Part shown: positions 1-7,925 of the stretch, one piece after another | How the letters are laid out: each line of letters opens with the position of its first letter | Position numbering within the stretch: the first letter of the stretch is position 1 | Source of the DNA: Ectopseudomonas oleovorans | GTDB taxonomy: Bacteria > Pseudomonadota > Gammaproteobacteria > Pseudomonadales > Pseudomonadaceae | Assembly (NCBI RefSeq): GCF_003052605.1 | Contig: NZ_QASO01000125.1 | Span: 1-62,417, forward strand | Direction of reading: 5' to 3' | Length of the DNA stretch: 62,417 nt | Notes under the pieces: model-generated | Database searches by the model: none | What the model was told of the DNA's origin: nothing | What the model saw: the letters and a program-made list of their open reading frames with translations, nothing else | Made by a program: the position numbers and the translations under genes

Positions 1-73
1 TCATCCGCTCGACTTGCATGTGTTAGGCCTGCCGCCAGCGTTCAATCTGAGCCATGATCAAACTCTTCAGTTC
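1..73 (-). rRNA. rrs: 16S rRNA, 5' end only (runs off the window)
   Basis: Read on the minus strand, this stretch begins GAACTGAAGAGTTTGATCAT and continues into GGCTCAGATTGAACGC, the universal start of bacterial 16S rRNA. Only the first ~73 nucleotides are inside the window; the rest lies to the left. The 5' end is placed at 73 by analogy with other Pseudomonas 16S genes, so the exact mature end is uncertain by a few bases. Confidence 0.95.
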
Positions 74-287
74 AATACTGCTTGGGTTTTGAGAAAACCC
101 TAAACTTGGCTCAGCAATCGCAAAACTTTCAAATTAATGAAAGGTAACTCTCGAATTAACGAGTGTTGCTTTGTGATGCTGATAATCAGTTGACTATCAG
201 TCTTACCTCACAAGCACCCACACGAATTGCTTGATTCAGTTGTTAAAGAACAGTTGGTTAAGTCTTTCGTCTCAACCGAGGCCGCGC
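74..287 (-). other. rRNA operon leader RNA with hairpins
   Basis: Transcribed spacer between the nearest rrn promoter and the 16S 5' end. It is AT-richer than its surroundings and has no credible gene. It contains the boxA antitermination element (listed separately) and two simple hairpins: a 7-bp stem at 84-90/94-100 with a GAG loop, and a 6-bp stem at 179-184/195-200. Such hairpins in rrn leaders serve as boxB-like elements or RNase processing stems; which applies here is inference. Confidence 0.7.
241..252 (-). promoter_or_regulatory. rrn boxA antitermination site
   Basis: The minus strand reads TGTTCTTTAACA, a close match to the boxA consensus TGCTCTTTAACA that loads NusB/NusE (S10) onto polymerase to protect rRNA transcription from Rho. 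It is followed by a GAATCAAGCAATTCGTGTGG-type sequence, as in other Pseudomonas rrn leaders. Confidence 0.85.
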
Positions 288-315
288 ATTCTACAGCAGC
301 CTCTCTATCTGTCAA
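288..315 (-). promoter_or_regulatory. rrn promoter 1 (nearest 16S)
   Basis: On the minus strand: -35 TTGACA (310-315), a 16-bp spacer and -10 TAGAAT (288-293), followed by a GCGCGGC discriminator. A short spacer with a GC-rich discriminator is the hallmark of stringently controlled, growth-rate-dependent stable-RNA promoters. Confidence 0.8.
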
Positions 316-405
316 GCTGTTTTTCGATTTTGTTTCCGGAGAAACTTCTTTCTACTCAACCACTTGCGCCTTCGATCAGATCTTCTTCTCTCCAGCGGGA
401 GGCGC

Positions 406-433
406 ATTCTACAGCGTTCAAAACCGCTGTCAA
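406..433 (-). promoter_or_regulatory. rrn promoter 2
   Basis: On the minus strand: -35 TTGACA (428-433), a 16-bp spacer, -10 TAGAAT (406-411) and a GCGCC discriminator. Same architecture as the promoter about 118 bp downstream. Confidence 0.8.
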
Positions 434-512
434 CCACCTCTTCCAAACCGCTTTCGATCCACTCGACCGAAGCATCAACAGGACCAAACCACCGCCCTGT
501 CGACCAGCGCGC

Positions 513-540
513 ATTCTACACGCCAGATTCAGCTTTGCAA
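513..540 (-). promoter_or_regulatory. rrn promoter 3
   Basis: On the minus strand: -35 TTGCAA (535-540), a 16-bp spacer, -10 TAGAAT (513-518) and a GCGCGC discriminator. The -35 is weaker than in promoters 1 and 2, but the spacing and discriminator are the same. Confidence 0.7.
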
Positions 541-610
541 ACCCTTCATTCAACTTAACTTATTGATTAAAAAGCAGTTTTTGAAGCGCTTCATCGCTGA
601 AGTGGCGCGC

Positions 611-638
611 ATTCTACCGCCAGCAGAATGCGCGTCAA
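611..638 (-). promoter_or_regulatory. rrn promoter 4 (most upstream)
   Basis: On the minus strand: -35 TTGACG (633-638), a 16-bp spacer, -10 TAGAAT (611-616) and a GCGCGCC discriminator. It lies just beyond the tyrS stop codon (657-659), so the upstream activating region of this rrn operon must overlap the end of tyrS. Confidence 0.75.
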
Positions 639-656
639 GCTTTAATTGCAGTTTTA

Positions 657-1856
657 TTACTCGGCTTTGAGCGTGATGCGCGCAAAGGCCCTCTTGCCGG
701 CCTGACAGACATGGGTAGAACCCACCTTGAACAGGAAAGCGCGGTCAACCACCTCACCATCGACGCGCACGCCACCCGAACCCAGCAGATCGCGAGCCAC
801 GGCAGCATTCTTAACCAGGCCTACTTTATTAAGGACGGATGAGATCGGCATATCTTCAACCGAAGCCAACTCAACTTCGGGCAGATCTTCCGGCAGCTCG
901 CCATCCTTCATACGATTGCCAGCGGAACGGTGCGCAGTGGCCGCAGCCTCTTCACCGTGAAAGCGCGCCACGAGCTCTTCGGCCAGCTTGATCTTGATAT
1001 CACGTGGATTGGCGCCCTGCTCGACATCACGCTTGAACTGTTCGATCTCCTCCATGGAGCGAAAGCTGAGCAACTCGAAGTACCGCCACATCAGCGCATC
1101 AGGCATGGACACGAGTTTGTTGTACATCACGCCCGGCGCTTCCTGGATGCCGACGTAATTGCCCAGCGACTTGGACATCTTCTTCACGCCATCGAGACCT
1201 TCCAGCAGCGGCATGGTGACAATGCACTGCGACTCCTGCCCATAGGCGCGCTGCAGCTCGCGCCCCATCAGCAGATTGAATTTCTGGTCGGTACCGCCCA
1301 GCTCGACATCAGCCTTCAGCGCCACGGAGTCGTAGCCCTGCACCAGCGGGTAGAGAAACTCGTGAATGGCGATCGGCTGGTTGCCGGTGTAGCGCTTGTC
1401 GAAATCATCGCGCTCGAGCATGCGCGCCACGGTGTACTGCGAAGCCAGACGGATGAAGTCAGCGGGCTTGAGCTGATCCATCCAGGTGGAGTTGAACGCC
1501 ACCTCGGTCTTGGCCGGATCGAGAATCTTGAATACCTGCTGTTTATAGGTCTCAGCATTATCCAGAACCTGCTCACGGGTCAGCGGCGGGCGCGTGGCGC
1601 TCTTGCCGCTGGGGTCACCGATCATTCCGGTAAAGTCCCCAATCAGAAAGATCACCTGGTGACCGAGTTCCTGAAACTGACGCAGCTTATTAATAAGCAC
1701 GGTGTGACCGAGATGCAGATCTGGCGCGGTAGGGTCGAAACCCGCCTTGATCCGCAGCGGCTGACCACGCTTGAGCTTTTCGACCAGCTCAGCCTCAACC
1801 AGAACCTCTTCTGCACCGCGCTTGATCAGCGCCAGCTGCTCTTCGACCGACTTCAT
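657..1856 (-). CDS. tyrS: Tyrosyl-tRNA synthetase (TyrZ type)
   Basis: Charges tRNA-Tyr with tyrosine in the cytoplasm. The 399-residue class I enzyme has HLGH (the HIGH motif) near residue 48, a KMSKS motif near residue 230 and a C-terminal S4-like RNA-binding region (GSGGVRVDGEVVDRAF). Length and organisation fit the TyrZ subfamily, which Pseudomonas carries next to the rrn operon. The start is set at the ATG at 1856, giving MKSVEEQLAL; the frame stays open 13 codons further upstream, but that part lacks a ribosome site and the usual N-terminus begins MKSVEEQ. It is divergent from the M23 peptidase gene and tail-to-head with the rrn promoters. Confidence 0.95.
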   Translation of the reverse strand: MKSVEEQLALIKRGAEEVLVEAELVEKLKRGQPLRIKAGFDPTAPDLHLGHTVLINKLRQFQELGHQVIFLIGDFTGMIGDPSGKSATRPPLTREQVLDNAETYKQQVFKILDPAKTEVAFNSTWMDQLKPADFIRLASQYTVARMLERDDFDKRYTGNQPIAIHEFLYPLVQGYDSVALKADVELGGTDQKFNLLMGRELQRAYGQESQCIVTMPLLEGLDGVKKMSKSLGNYVGIQEAPGVMYNKLVSMPDALMWRYFELLSFRSMEEIEQFKRDVEQGANPRDIKIKLAEELVARFHGEEAAATAHRSAGNRMKDGELPEDLPEVELASVEDMPISSVLNKVGLVKNAAVARDLLGSGGVRVDGEVVDRAFLFKVGSTHVCQAGKRAFARITLKAE

Positions 1857-2037
1857 GACAGAACCCGCAACCACTGGAAATTGAAAGGGAACCAACCATA
1901 CAAGATCGCGGACTAATTACAAGTTTTGCCCAGGGTAAGCGCCCTGAGCGTCCGTTCGGCATGTCAAGGGTTGCCCCAAGCCGATTTTGGTTATATTTTA
2001 TACAGTTAATGCATATTCCAAGAAAACGCCTCACGCC

Positions 2038-3465
2038 ATGACGCAAAATATTCCTAAAGCCCCGCCCTACCCTAAAAGCCATATCCTGGCTGCTAGTGGT
2101 GTAGCTGCGCTGCTGAGCCTGGCTCTGCTGGTGTTTCCTTCGCGTGAAGTCGAAGCGCAGAAAACCTTTCTCGACCTGGATCTCGGTAACGATACCGAGC
2201 AGGTGCTGCAGGAAAAGGATGACCTCCGAGCGGGACTGCCAGTGCCTGGCGCCGCTTCGCCCTTCGCCAAGATCGAGCAAAGCGCGAACACCGCAGAGAA
2301 CAGCGCAGAAGACGCTGACGAAAACCTCCTAGAAACAGCTGACACCACTCCTCCTTCCGACCCCAACCACCACAACATCACGGTCAGTAATGGCGATACG
2401 CTTTCTACCGTGTTCGCCAAGGTCGGTCTGAACGCCAATGATCTGCATGAAGCGCTCAATAGCAGCAAGGACGCCAAGCAGTTCAGCCGTCTCAAAGTGG
2501 GCCAGGTGCTGGACTTCGAACTGAACGAAGACGGCAAGCTGAAGAGCCTGCAGAGCAAGCTCAGCGATCTGGAGACCATTCGCCTCAGCCGTACCGACAA
2601 AGGCTTCGATTTCCAGCGCGATCAGGTCAAGCCTGAGGTGGTCACCGCATACAGCCGCGGCGTGATCAACAGCTCGCTGTTCCTTTCCGCCAAGCGTGCG
2701 GGCCTGTCTCATAGCCTGACCATGGACCTGGCCAACGTGTTTGGCTACGACATCGATTTCGCCATGGATATTCGCGAAGGCGACGAGTTCGAGGTGATCT
2801 ATGAAGAGAAGGTGGTGAACGGCAAGCGCGTTGGCACCGGCAACATTCTCTCGGCGCGCTTCACCAATCGCGGCAAGACCTATACCGCCGTGCGCTACAC
2901 CAGCAAGCAAGGCACCACCAGCTACTACAATGCCGATGGCGAAAGCATGCGCAAGGCATTCATCCGCACGCCGGTGGACTTCGCTCGTATCAGCTCGCGC
3001 TTCTCCACCGGTCGCAAGCACCCGATCCTGAACAAGATCCGCGCACACAAGGGTGTCGACTATGCTGCGCCACGTGGCACGCCGATCAAGGCAGCCGGTG
3101 ACGGTCGTGTGACGCTGGCAGGTCGTAACGGTGGCTACGGCAATACCGTGATCATCCAGCACGGCCAGCGCTATCGCACCCTTTACGCACACATGCAGGG
3201 TTTTGCCAAAGGTGTGCGCAACGGTGCGAACGTCAAGCAAGGCCAGATCATCGGTTATATCGGTACTACCGGACTCTCCACCGGCCCGCATCTGCACTAT
3301 GAGTTCCAGGTCAATGGCGTACACGTCGACCCGCTCAGCCAGAAGCTGCCGATGGCCGACCCGATTGCAGCGAGCGAGAAGCAACGCTTCATGCAACTGA
3401 GCAAGCCGCTGATGGCACGCATGGACCAGGAAAAGGCCACCATGCTAGCCGCCAACCAGCAGTAA
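2038..3465 (+). CDS. mepM: M23-family peptidoglycan DD-endopeptidase (MepM/YebA-like)
   Basis: Predicted cell-envelope hydrolase that cuts peptide crosslinks so the wall can grow. Of 475 residues, a single N-terminal transmembrane anchor lies at about 14-33 (AASGVAALLSLALLV), followed by an acidic linker. A LysM/OapA-like wall-binding region starts near 115 (ITVSNGDTLSTVFAKVGL), and the C-terminal LytM domain carries the zinc ligands HKGVD and HLHYEF. All catalytic residues look intact. The ATG at 2038 is chosen because the upstream extension is not conserved-looking and would precede the membrane anchor. anmK starts 3 bp after its stop, so the two are probably co-transcribed and both handle peptidoglycan. 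Confidence 0.88.
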   Translation: MTQNIPKAPPYPKSHILAASGVAALLSLALLVFPSREVEAQKTFLDLDLGNDTEQVLQEKDDLRAGLPVPGAASPFAKIEQSANTAENSAEDADENLLETADTTPPSDPNHHNITVSNGDTLSTVFAKVGLNANDLHEALNSSKDAKQFSRLKVGQVLDFELNEDGKLKSLQSKLSDLETIRLSRTDKGFDFQRDQVKPEVVTAYSRGVINSSLFLSAKRAGLSHSLTMDLANVFGYDIDFAMDIREGDEFEVIYEEKVVNGKRVGTGNILSARFTNRGKTYTAVRYTSKQGTTSYYNADGESMRKAFIRTPVDFARISSRFSTGRKHPILNKIRAHKGVDYAAPRGTPIKAAGDGRVTLAGRNGGYGNTVIIQHGQRYRTLYAHMQGFAKGVRNGANVKQGQIIGYIGTTGLSTGPHLHYEFQVNGVHVDPLSQKLPMADPIAASEKQRFMQLSKPLMARMDQEKATMLAANQQ

Positions 3466-3468
3466 GCC

Positions 3469-4560
3469 GTGCCCCTCTATATTGGCGTGATGTCCGGCAC
3501 CAGCCTGGATGGGCTGGACATCGCGCTGATCGATCAGGATCAGCGCCCTCACCTGCTCGCCACCCTCTATCGCCCCATGCCAGAACAGCTGCGTAGCGAC
3601 CTGCTGGCGCTGTGCACCTCGGGCGATGATGAACTGGCGCGCGCGGCCATTGCAGAACAGCGCTGGGTCGAACTGGCCGCTGCCGCTATCAACGAACTCC
3701 TGCAGCAACAGAACCTGACCGCGCAACAGATTCGCGCCATCGGCAGCCATGGCCAGACCGTGCGCCATGAACCGGCGCGCGGCTTCACCATCCAGATTGG
3801 CAACCCGGCATTGCTGGCCGAGCTTACGGGCATTTGCGTGGTCGCAGACTTTCGCCGCCGCGATGTGGCCGCCGGTGGTCAAGGGGCTCCCCTGGTCCCA
3901 GCTTTCCACCATGATCTGTTCGGCAATAGCCAGCGGCAGGTCGCCGTGCTCAATGTCGGCGGTTTCAGTAACCTCAGCCTGCTTTCACCCGGCCAGGAGG
4001 TTCTGGGATTCGACAGCGGCCCTGGCAACGTTCTGCTCGACGCCTGGATTCAGCATTGCCAGGGCCTGGCCTATGACCATGATGGTGCCTGGGGAGCCAG
4101 CGGTACCGTACACCCGGAGCTATTGAAACGGCTGCTGGGCGATCCCTTCTTCGCTACCCAGGGACCGAAGAGTACCGGTCGCGAGCTGTTCAATCTCGAC
4201 TGGTTGCTTGCCCATCTGCAAGCATTGCCACCGTTGGCCGGCGAAGACGTTCAGGCGACCCTGGTAGAACTCACCGCGTGCACTGTCGTCAGCGCCTTGC
4301 GCAACGCGCAAGCCCACACGGACGCTCTGCTGGTGTGTGGCGGCGGCGCTCACAACGCTTGCTTGATGAAGCGCCTGAGCGAGATGCTGGCAGGAACCGA
4401 GGTCAGCAGCACCGCGACTGAGGGCGTAGACCCGGACTGGGTCGAAGCCATGGCCTTCGCCTGGCTGGCACATTGCGCACTTGAAGGCATTGCTGGCAAT
4501 CGACCGAGCGTGACTGGAGCCAGAGGCCTGCGCGTGCTCGGCGCCATCTACCCGGCCTGA
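3469..4560 (+). CDS. anmK: Anhydro-N-acetylmuramic acid kinase
   Basis: Cytoplasmic recycling enzyme that hydrolyses and phosphorylates 1,6-anhydroMurNAc, released by lytic transglycosylases, to MurNAc-6-phosphate. The 363-residue protein begins PLYIGVMSGTSLDG, the diagnostic ASKHA-fold phosphate loop, and contains GFDSGPGNVLLDAW and VCGGGAHN. The start is a GTG 3 bp after the mepM stop. Pseudomonas combines this kinase with the AmgK-MurU bypass, encoded about 42 kb away in this window, so two entry points to muropeptide recycling are present here. Confidence 0.94.
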   Translation: MPLYIGVMSGTSLDGLDIALIDQDQRPHLLATLYRPMPEQLRSDLLALCTSGDDELARAAIAEQRWVELAAAAINELLQQQNLTAQQIRAIGSHGQTVRHEPARGFTIQIGNPALLAELTGICVVADFRRRDVAAGGQGAPLVPAFHHDLFGNSQRQVAVLNVGGFSNLSLLSPGQEVLGFDSGPGNVLLDAWIQHCQGLAYDHDGAWGASGTVHPELLKRLLGDPFFATQGPKSTGRELFNLDWLLAHLQALPPLAGEDVQATLVELTACTVVSALRNAQAHTDALLVCGGGAHNACLMKRLSEMLAGTEVSSTATEGVDPDWVEAMAFAWLAHCALEGIAGNRPSVTGARGLRVLGAIYPA

Positions 4561-4569
4561 AAACGACAA

Positions 4570-4590
4570 CGCCGCGCATCGAGCGCGGCG
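4570..4590. terminator. Hairpin between convergent anmK and erpA
   Basis: A perfect 8-bp GC stem (cgccgcgc/gcgcggcg) with a 5-nt loop lies between two convergent genes. T-runs on either side are weak, so it is a likely but not textbook bidirectional terminator. Confidence 0.6.
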
Positions 4591-4610
4591 TCTGTCATCA
4601 GGCAAAGCAT

Positions 4611-4961
4611 TCAGATCGAGAAGGACGACCCGCAACCACAGGTAGTGGTGGCATTGGGGTTCTTGATCACGAAACGCGAACCTTCCAGCCCTTCCTGATA
4701 GTCGACCTCCGAACCAGCCAGATACTGGAAGCTCATGGCATCGACCACCAGACTCACACCTTCACGCTCGACGATGGTGTCGTCCTCGGCCACGTCCTCA
4801 TCGAAGGTAAAGCCGTACTGAAAGCCCGAGCAGCCGCCGCCCGTGACGAACACGCGCAGCTTCAGGCGCGGATTGCCCTCTTCATCGACCAGGTTCTTCA
4901 CCTTGCTGGCCGCGCCTTGGGTAAAGTGCAAGGGGGCAGGGGTGAAGGTTTCGACGCTCAT
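4611..4961 (-). CDS. erpA: Iron-sulfur cluster insertion protein ErpA
   Basis: A-type carrier that delivers Fe-S clusters to apo-enzymes, including those of isoprenoid synthesis. The 116-residue protein has the three HesB/IscA cysteines: one in VTGGGCSGFQYGF and two in the C-terminal CGCGSSF. The start is the ATG at 4961 (MSVETFTPAPL), preceded by GGAG at good spacing; the frame is open further upstream without support. It is the last gene of a minus-strand run argC, coiled-coil protein, bactofilin, erpA. Confidence 0.92.
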   Translation of the reverse strand: MSVETFTPAPLHFTQGAASKVKNLVDEEGNPRLKLRVFVTGGGCSGFQYGFTFDEDVAEDDTIVEREGVSLVVDAMSFQYLAGSEVDYQEGLEGSRFVIKNPNATTTCGCGSSFSI

Positions 4962-5033
4962 TCTGGACTCCCGGCGCCATGCGCCATACTGCTTTGGGCG
5001 TGCATTATCCGCTTGCCCGACGAAATTGGTCAA

Positions 5034-5444
5034 CTATTGCTCGATTTCCAGCGTAGCGGGAAGCTCGAGTGGCCGCTCACCATCCTTGAGGTGACAGAGG
5101 CGCCCCTCGATCTGCGCCCCCATGGCCATCTCCATCAGGCCGTAATGCAGGTTGCCGCGAACCCGGGAGCGTGAACCCAGCTCAAGATGGCCGCTGGCGA
5201 ACACATCACCACTCACCTCTCCATCGATCACTATATGGGGTGCGCGTATCTCACCTTCAACCAGGCCGCCTGCACTCACGCGCACCAGCCCTTCGGTAGC
5301 CAACAGATTACCGGTGACCCGACCATCCACTTGCACCGCGCCCTGAAAGCGCATGTCGCCTACCAGCTCGGCGCCAACGGCAATCAGGCTGGTCTTACCG
5401 CTGAAGCGCTGCAAGTCGGGTTTGGTCTTGTCTTTACTCCACAT
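5034..5444 (-). CDS. Bactofilin (polymer-forming cytoskeletal protein)
   Basis: Bactofilins form filaments of a right-handed beta helix and scaffold wall enzymes at the membrane. This 136-residue protein is mostly short beta repeats (for example AVQVDGRVTGNLLATEGLV and GEVSGDVFASGHLELGSRS) flanked by short tails, as expected of the family. Its ATG overlaps the end of the upstream coiled-coil gene by 11 bp, so the two are translationally linked. Association with a wall or divisome process is inferred from the family, not shown here. Confidence 0.9.
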   Translation of the reverse strand: MWSKDKTKPDLQRFSGKTSLIAVGAELVGDMRFQGAVQVDGRVTGNLLATEGLVRVSAGGLVEGEIRAPHIVIDGEVSGDVFASGHLELGSRSRVRGNLHYGLMEMAMGAQIEGRLCHLKDGERPLELPATLEIEQ

Positions 5445-6177
5445 GGGTGGCTATCGCTCCTGATTTTATCCATTCGAATGTACGGCTCAGCGGTTTGTCA
5501 CCCTCGACCTCCGCCTGAACCTTGACCTGACGCGGCTCGAAGCCCTCAGGTAGTTGTAGCTCGCCGAAACGACCCGCTTCGGGGAAGGACTGGAAGTGCT
5601 TGAAGGAGAAGGCAATGCTGCTCTCGCTGACCTCGTCGGACAACGCCGCCAGCTCCAACATGGCCGGCTTACCGTCCTGCAGTCCTTCGACCGTGATACG
5701 CAAGCGCCCCTGCAATGCCTCATCACTGGTACCGACTCGGCTCATCAGCAATTTGTAGCGGAATCGCTGCGGCGCGTCCGTGGCTTGCAGCTCAAAGGCG
5801 CGAATGCGAATGCCTTCACGACGACTGGCAGGTGCCAACACGCCTTTATAGAAGGCCAGATCCTGCTGCTGCTTGAAGATCTGCTCCTCCAGCAGTTTGA
5901 TGGTGCGGCGATTCTGCTCCATGGCCTGCTGAGTGACCTTGTCGCTACTGCCGACCACAGCCAGGCGCTGGCGCAACAGCTCCAGTTCCTGCTCCTGTTC
6001 GGCAACACGGGTCAGCAGTGCGTGCGTATCTTCGGGCGTCTGCTGAGGCTGCACCTGTGGCCAGTACCATCCCAGGGCAAAGGCCGCCGGTACGGCGAGC
6101 ACCAGCAGCAGTTGCAGCCAACGGCGTCTGCGCTCACGACGCGGATCGCTGAGGCGGACCTCCCAGCCCGGTATCAC
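5434..6177 (-). CDS. Coiled-coil inner-membrane protein (DUF6776-like)
   Basis: Function unknown. The 247-residue product starts with a short basic cytoplasmic tail (WEVRLSDPRRERRRR). One transmembrane helix follows at about 19-38 (LQLLLVLAVPAAFALGWYW), then a coiled coil rich in E, Q and L at about 50-110, then a beta-rich periplasmic domain. A GTG start at 6177 is chosen because it overlaps the argC stop as GTGA, giving translational coupling, and places the basic residues before the membrane helix. Coupling on its other side to a bactofilin suggests the pair works together, perhaps with this protein as membrane anchor; that is inference. Confidence 0.72.
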   Translation of the reverse strand: MIPGWEVRLSDPRRERRRRWLQLLLVLAVPAAFALGWYWPQVQPQQTPEDTHALLTRVAEQEQELELLRQRLAVVGSSDKVTQQAMEQNRRTIKLLEEQIFKQQQDLAFYKGVLAPASRREGIRIRAFELQATDAPQRFRYKLLMSRVGTSDEALQGRLRITVEGLQDGKPAMLELAALSDEVSESSIAFSFKHFQSFPEAGRFGELQLPEGFEPRQVKVQAEVEGDKPLSRTFEWIKSGAIATHVE

Positions 6178-7208
6178 GGCAGCAGGGCCGCGTGCGACAG
6201 GCCGAGACGCTCGTCGAGACCGAAGAGGATGTTCATGTTCTGCACCGCCTGGCCGGAGGCCCCCTTGACCAGGTTGTCGATCACCGAGAGCACCACCACC
6301 AGGTCGCCGCCCTGCGGACGGTGCACGGCGATGCGGCAAACGTTGCCTCCGCGCACGCTGCGGGTTTCCGGATGGCTGCCCGCCGGCATCACATCGACGA
6401 AAGGCTCGCCGGCGTAACGCTTCTCGAACAGTGCCTGCAGATCGACCGAGGTATCGGCCACGCGCGCATAGAGGGTCGCATGAATGCCACGAATCATCGG
6501 CGTCAGGTGTGGCACGAAGGTAAGGCCGACATCGCTACCTGCTGCCTGGCGCAGCCCCTGGCGAATTTCCGGCAGGTGGCGGTGGCCCTTGACCGAGTAG
6601 GCTTTCATGCTCTCGCCGGCCTCACAGAACAGCGAACCAACGCTGGCGCCACGACCGGCACCGCTGACACCGCTCTTGCAGTCGGCGATCAGGCTACCGA
6701 CATCCGCCAGCCCGGCTTCGAGCAGCGGGATCAGCCCCAGCTGAGTAGCGGTCGGGTAGCAGCCGGGTACGGCGATCAGGCGCGCAGTCTTGATCGCCTC
6801 ACGATTGACCTCGGGCAGACCATACACCGCCTCGCTCAGCAGCTCGGGGGCGCCGTGCGGCTGGCCGTACCACTTGGCCCACTCCTCGGCGTCCTGCAGA
6901 CGGAAGTCAGCGGAGAGGTCGATTACTCGCGTGCCCGCAGCGAGCAACTCACCAGCCAGCGCATGGGCCACGCCGTGCGGTGTGGCGAAGAACACCACAT
7001 CACAGGCGCCCAGGGTGGCGACATCCGGCACGCTGAACGCGAGTTCGGGGTAGTGGCCGCGCAGATTGGGGTACATCTCGTCGACGCGCAGGCCGGCCTC
7101 GGAACGGGAAGTAATCACGGTCACCTCTGCCTGCGGGTGTTGCGCCAGCAGACGCAGCAATTCGACACCGGTGTAGCCCGTGCCGCCGACGATACCGACC
7201 TTGATCAT
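6174..7208 (-). CDS. argC: N-acetyl-gamma-glutamyl-phosphate reductase
   Basis: Third step of arginine synthesis: NADPH-dependent reduction of N-acetylglutamyl phosphate to the semialdehyde. The 344-residue protein has the Rossmann start KVGIVGGTGYTGVELLRLL and the active-site cysteine in VPGCYPTATQLG. Start at the ATG at 7208, preceded by AAGGGG about 7 nt upstream; the longer open frame lacks these features. It heads a four-gene minus-strand run and is divergent from hemJ. Confidence 0.95.
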   Translation of the reverse strand: MIKVGIVGGTGYTGVELLRLLAQHPQAEVTVITSRSEAGLRVDEMYPNLRGHYPELAFSVPDVATLGACDVVFFATPHGVAHALAGELLAAGTRVIDLSADFRLQDAEEWAKWYGQPHGAPELLSEAVYGLPEVNREAIKTARLIAVPGCYPTATQLGLIPLLEAGLADVGSLIADCKSGVSGAGRGASVGSLFCEAGESMKAYSVKGHRHLPEIRQGLRQAAGSDVGLTFVPHLTPMIRGIHATLYARVADTSVDLQALFEKRYAGEPFVDVMPAGSHPETRSVRGGNVCRIAVHRPQGGDLVVVLSVIDNLVKGASGQAVQNMNILFGLDERLGLSHAALLP

Positions 7209-7342
7209 CACATGCCCCTTTGCAAAAGCCATTGGAAAGTAGCCGATGATAAAGCCGCATCGGCCAAGCTCCAACCGCGGAGGTGACGCAGACCGTCAGT
7301 TGCCTCTACTATCGAGGCCATTTTTCAGTGCGGGAAGCGAAA

Positions 7343-7771
7343 ATGCTCTATCTCTGGCTCAAGGCTCTGCACATCATCGCCATGGTCTGCTGGTTCGCCG
7401 GCCTCTTCTATCTGCCGCGCCTGTTCGTCTATCACGCCATGAGCAGCGACGCCGCCAGTCACGAACGTTTCTGCATCATGGAGCGCAAGCTGTATCGCGG
7501 CATCATGATCCCCTCGATGATCGCCACGCTTGGCCTGGGCATCTGGTTACTCAGCCTCAATTCGGCGTACTACTTCACGCAAGGCTGGATGCACGCAAAG
7601 CTCACCCTGGTAGTGGCGCTGGTGATCTATCACCACCTGTGCGGCGCTCAGCTCAAGCGCTTTGCCCGCGGCGAGAACAGCCGCAGTCACGTGTTCTATC
7701 GTTGGTTCAATGAAGCGCCGGTGCTGGCTCTGCTGGGCATCGTCATCCTGGTCGTCGTCCGCCCCTTCTAG
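7343..7771 (+). CDS. hemJ: Protoporphyrinogen IX oxidase, HemJ type
   Basis: Integral membrane enzyme oxidising protoporphyrinogen IX to protoporphyrin IX in haem synthesis. The 142-residue protein has four predicted membrane helices, the conserved N-terminal LYLWLKALHIIAMVCWFAG with its family histidine, and a conserved lysine-containing KLYRG segment. Start at the ATG at 7343, the position usual for the family. Its TAG stop at 7769-7771 coincides with the left end of a repeat element (7770-7913), so that element has landed right at the gene end. Confidence 0.9.
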   Translation: MLYLWLKALHIIAMVCWFAGLFYLPRLFVYHAMSSDAASHERFCIMERKLYRGIMIPSMIATLGLGIWLLSLNSAYYFTQGWMHAKLTLVVALVIYHHLCGAQLKRFARGENSRSHVFYRWFNEAPVLALLGIVILVVVRPF

Positions 7772-7913
7772 CAGGCCGTTGAAAAACTACCTGCGTTGCC
7801 ATTGCTGCGTTAAAAACAGGCTCAAAATGCTCATTTACAACTCGTAAACTCCGCTTTTTCGCCTGTTTTTGCCTTGCAATGACTGCCTCGCCTACATTTT
7901 TCCACAGCCTGCT
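7770..7913. repeat. ~144-bp repeat with terminal inverted repeats, copy 1
   Basis: Imperfect 17-bp terminal inverted repeats (agcaggccgttgaaaaa at 7770-7786 and tttttccacagcctgct at 7897-7913, two mismatches) enclose an inner inverted pair, aaaaacaggc/gcctgttttt. Related copies occur at 14473-14614 and 30257-30426, with a solo end at 45373-45402. It carries no gene and looks like a small non-autonomous (MITE-like) element. It also supplies the only obvious hairpin after hemJ. Confidence 0.75.
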
Positions 7914-7925
7914 GAGGAGTTCGCC

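Noticed and set aside
227..670. Plus-strand open frames over the rrn leader and promoters
   Set aside because: They run across four well-formed promoters and boxA on the other strand, and their products are low in complexity without family resemblance.
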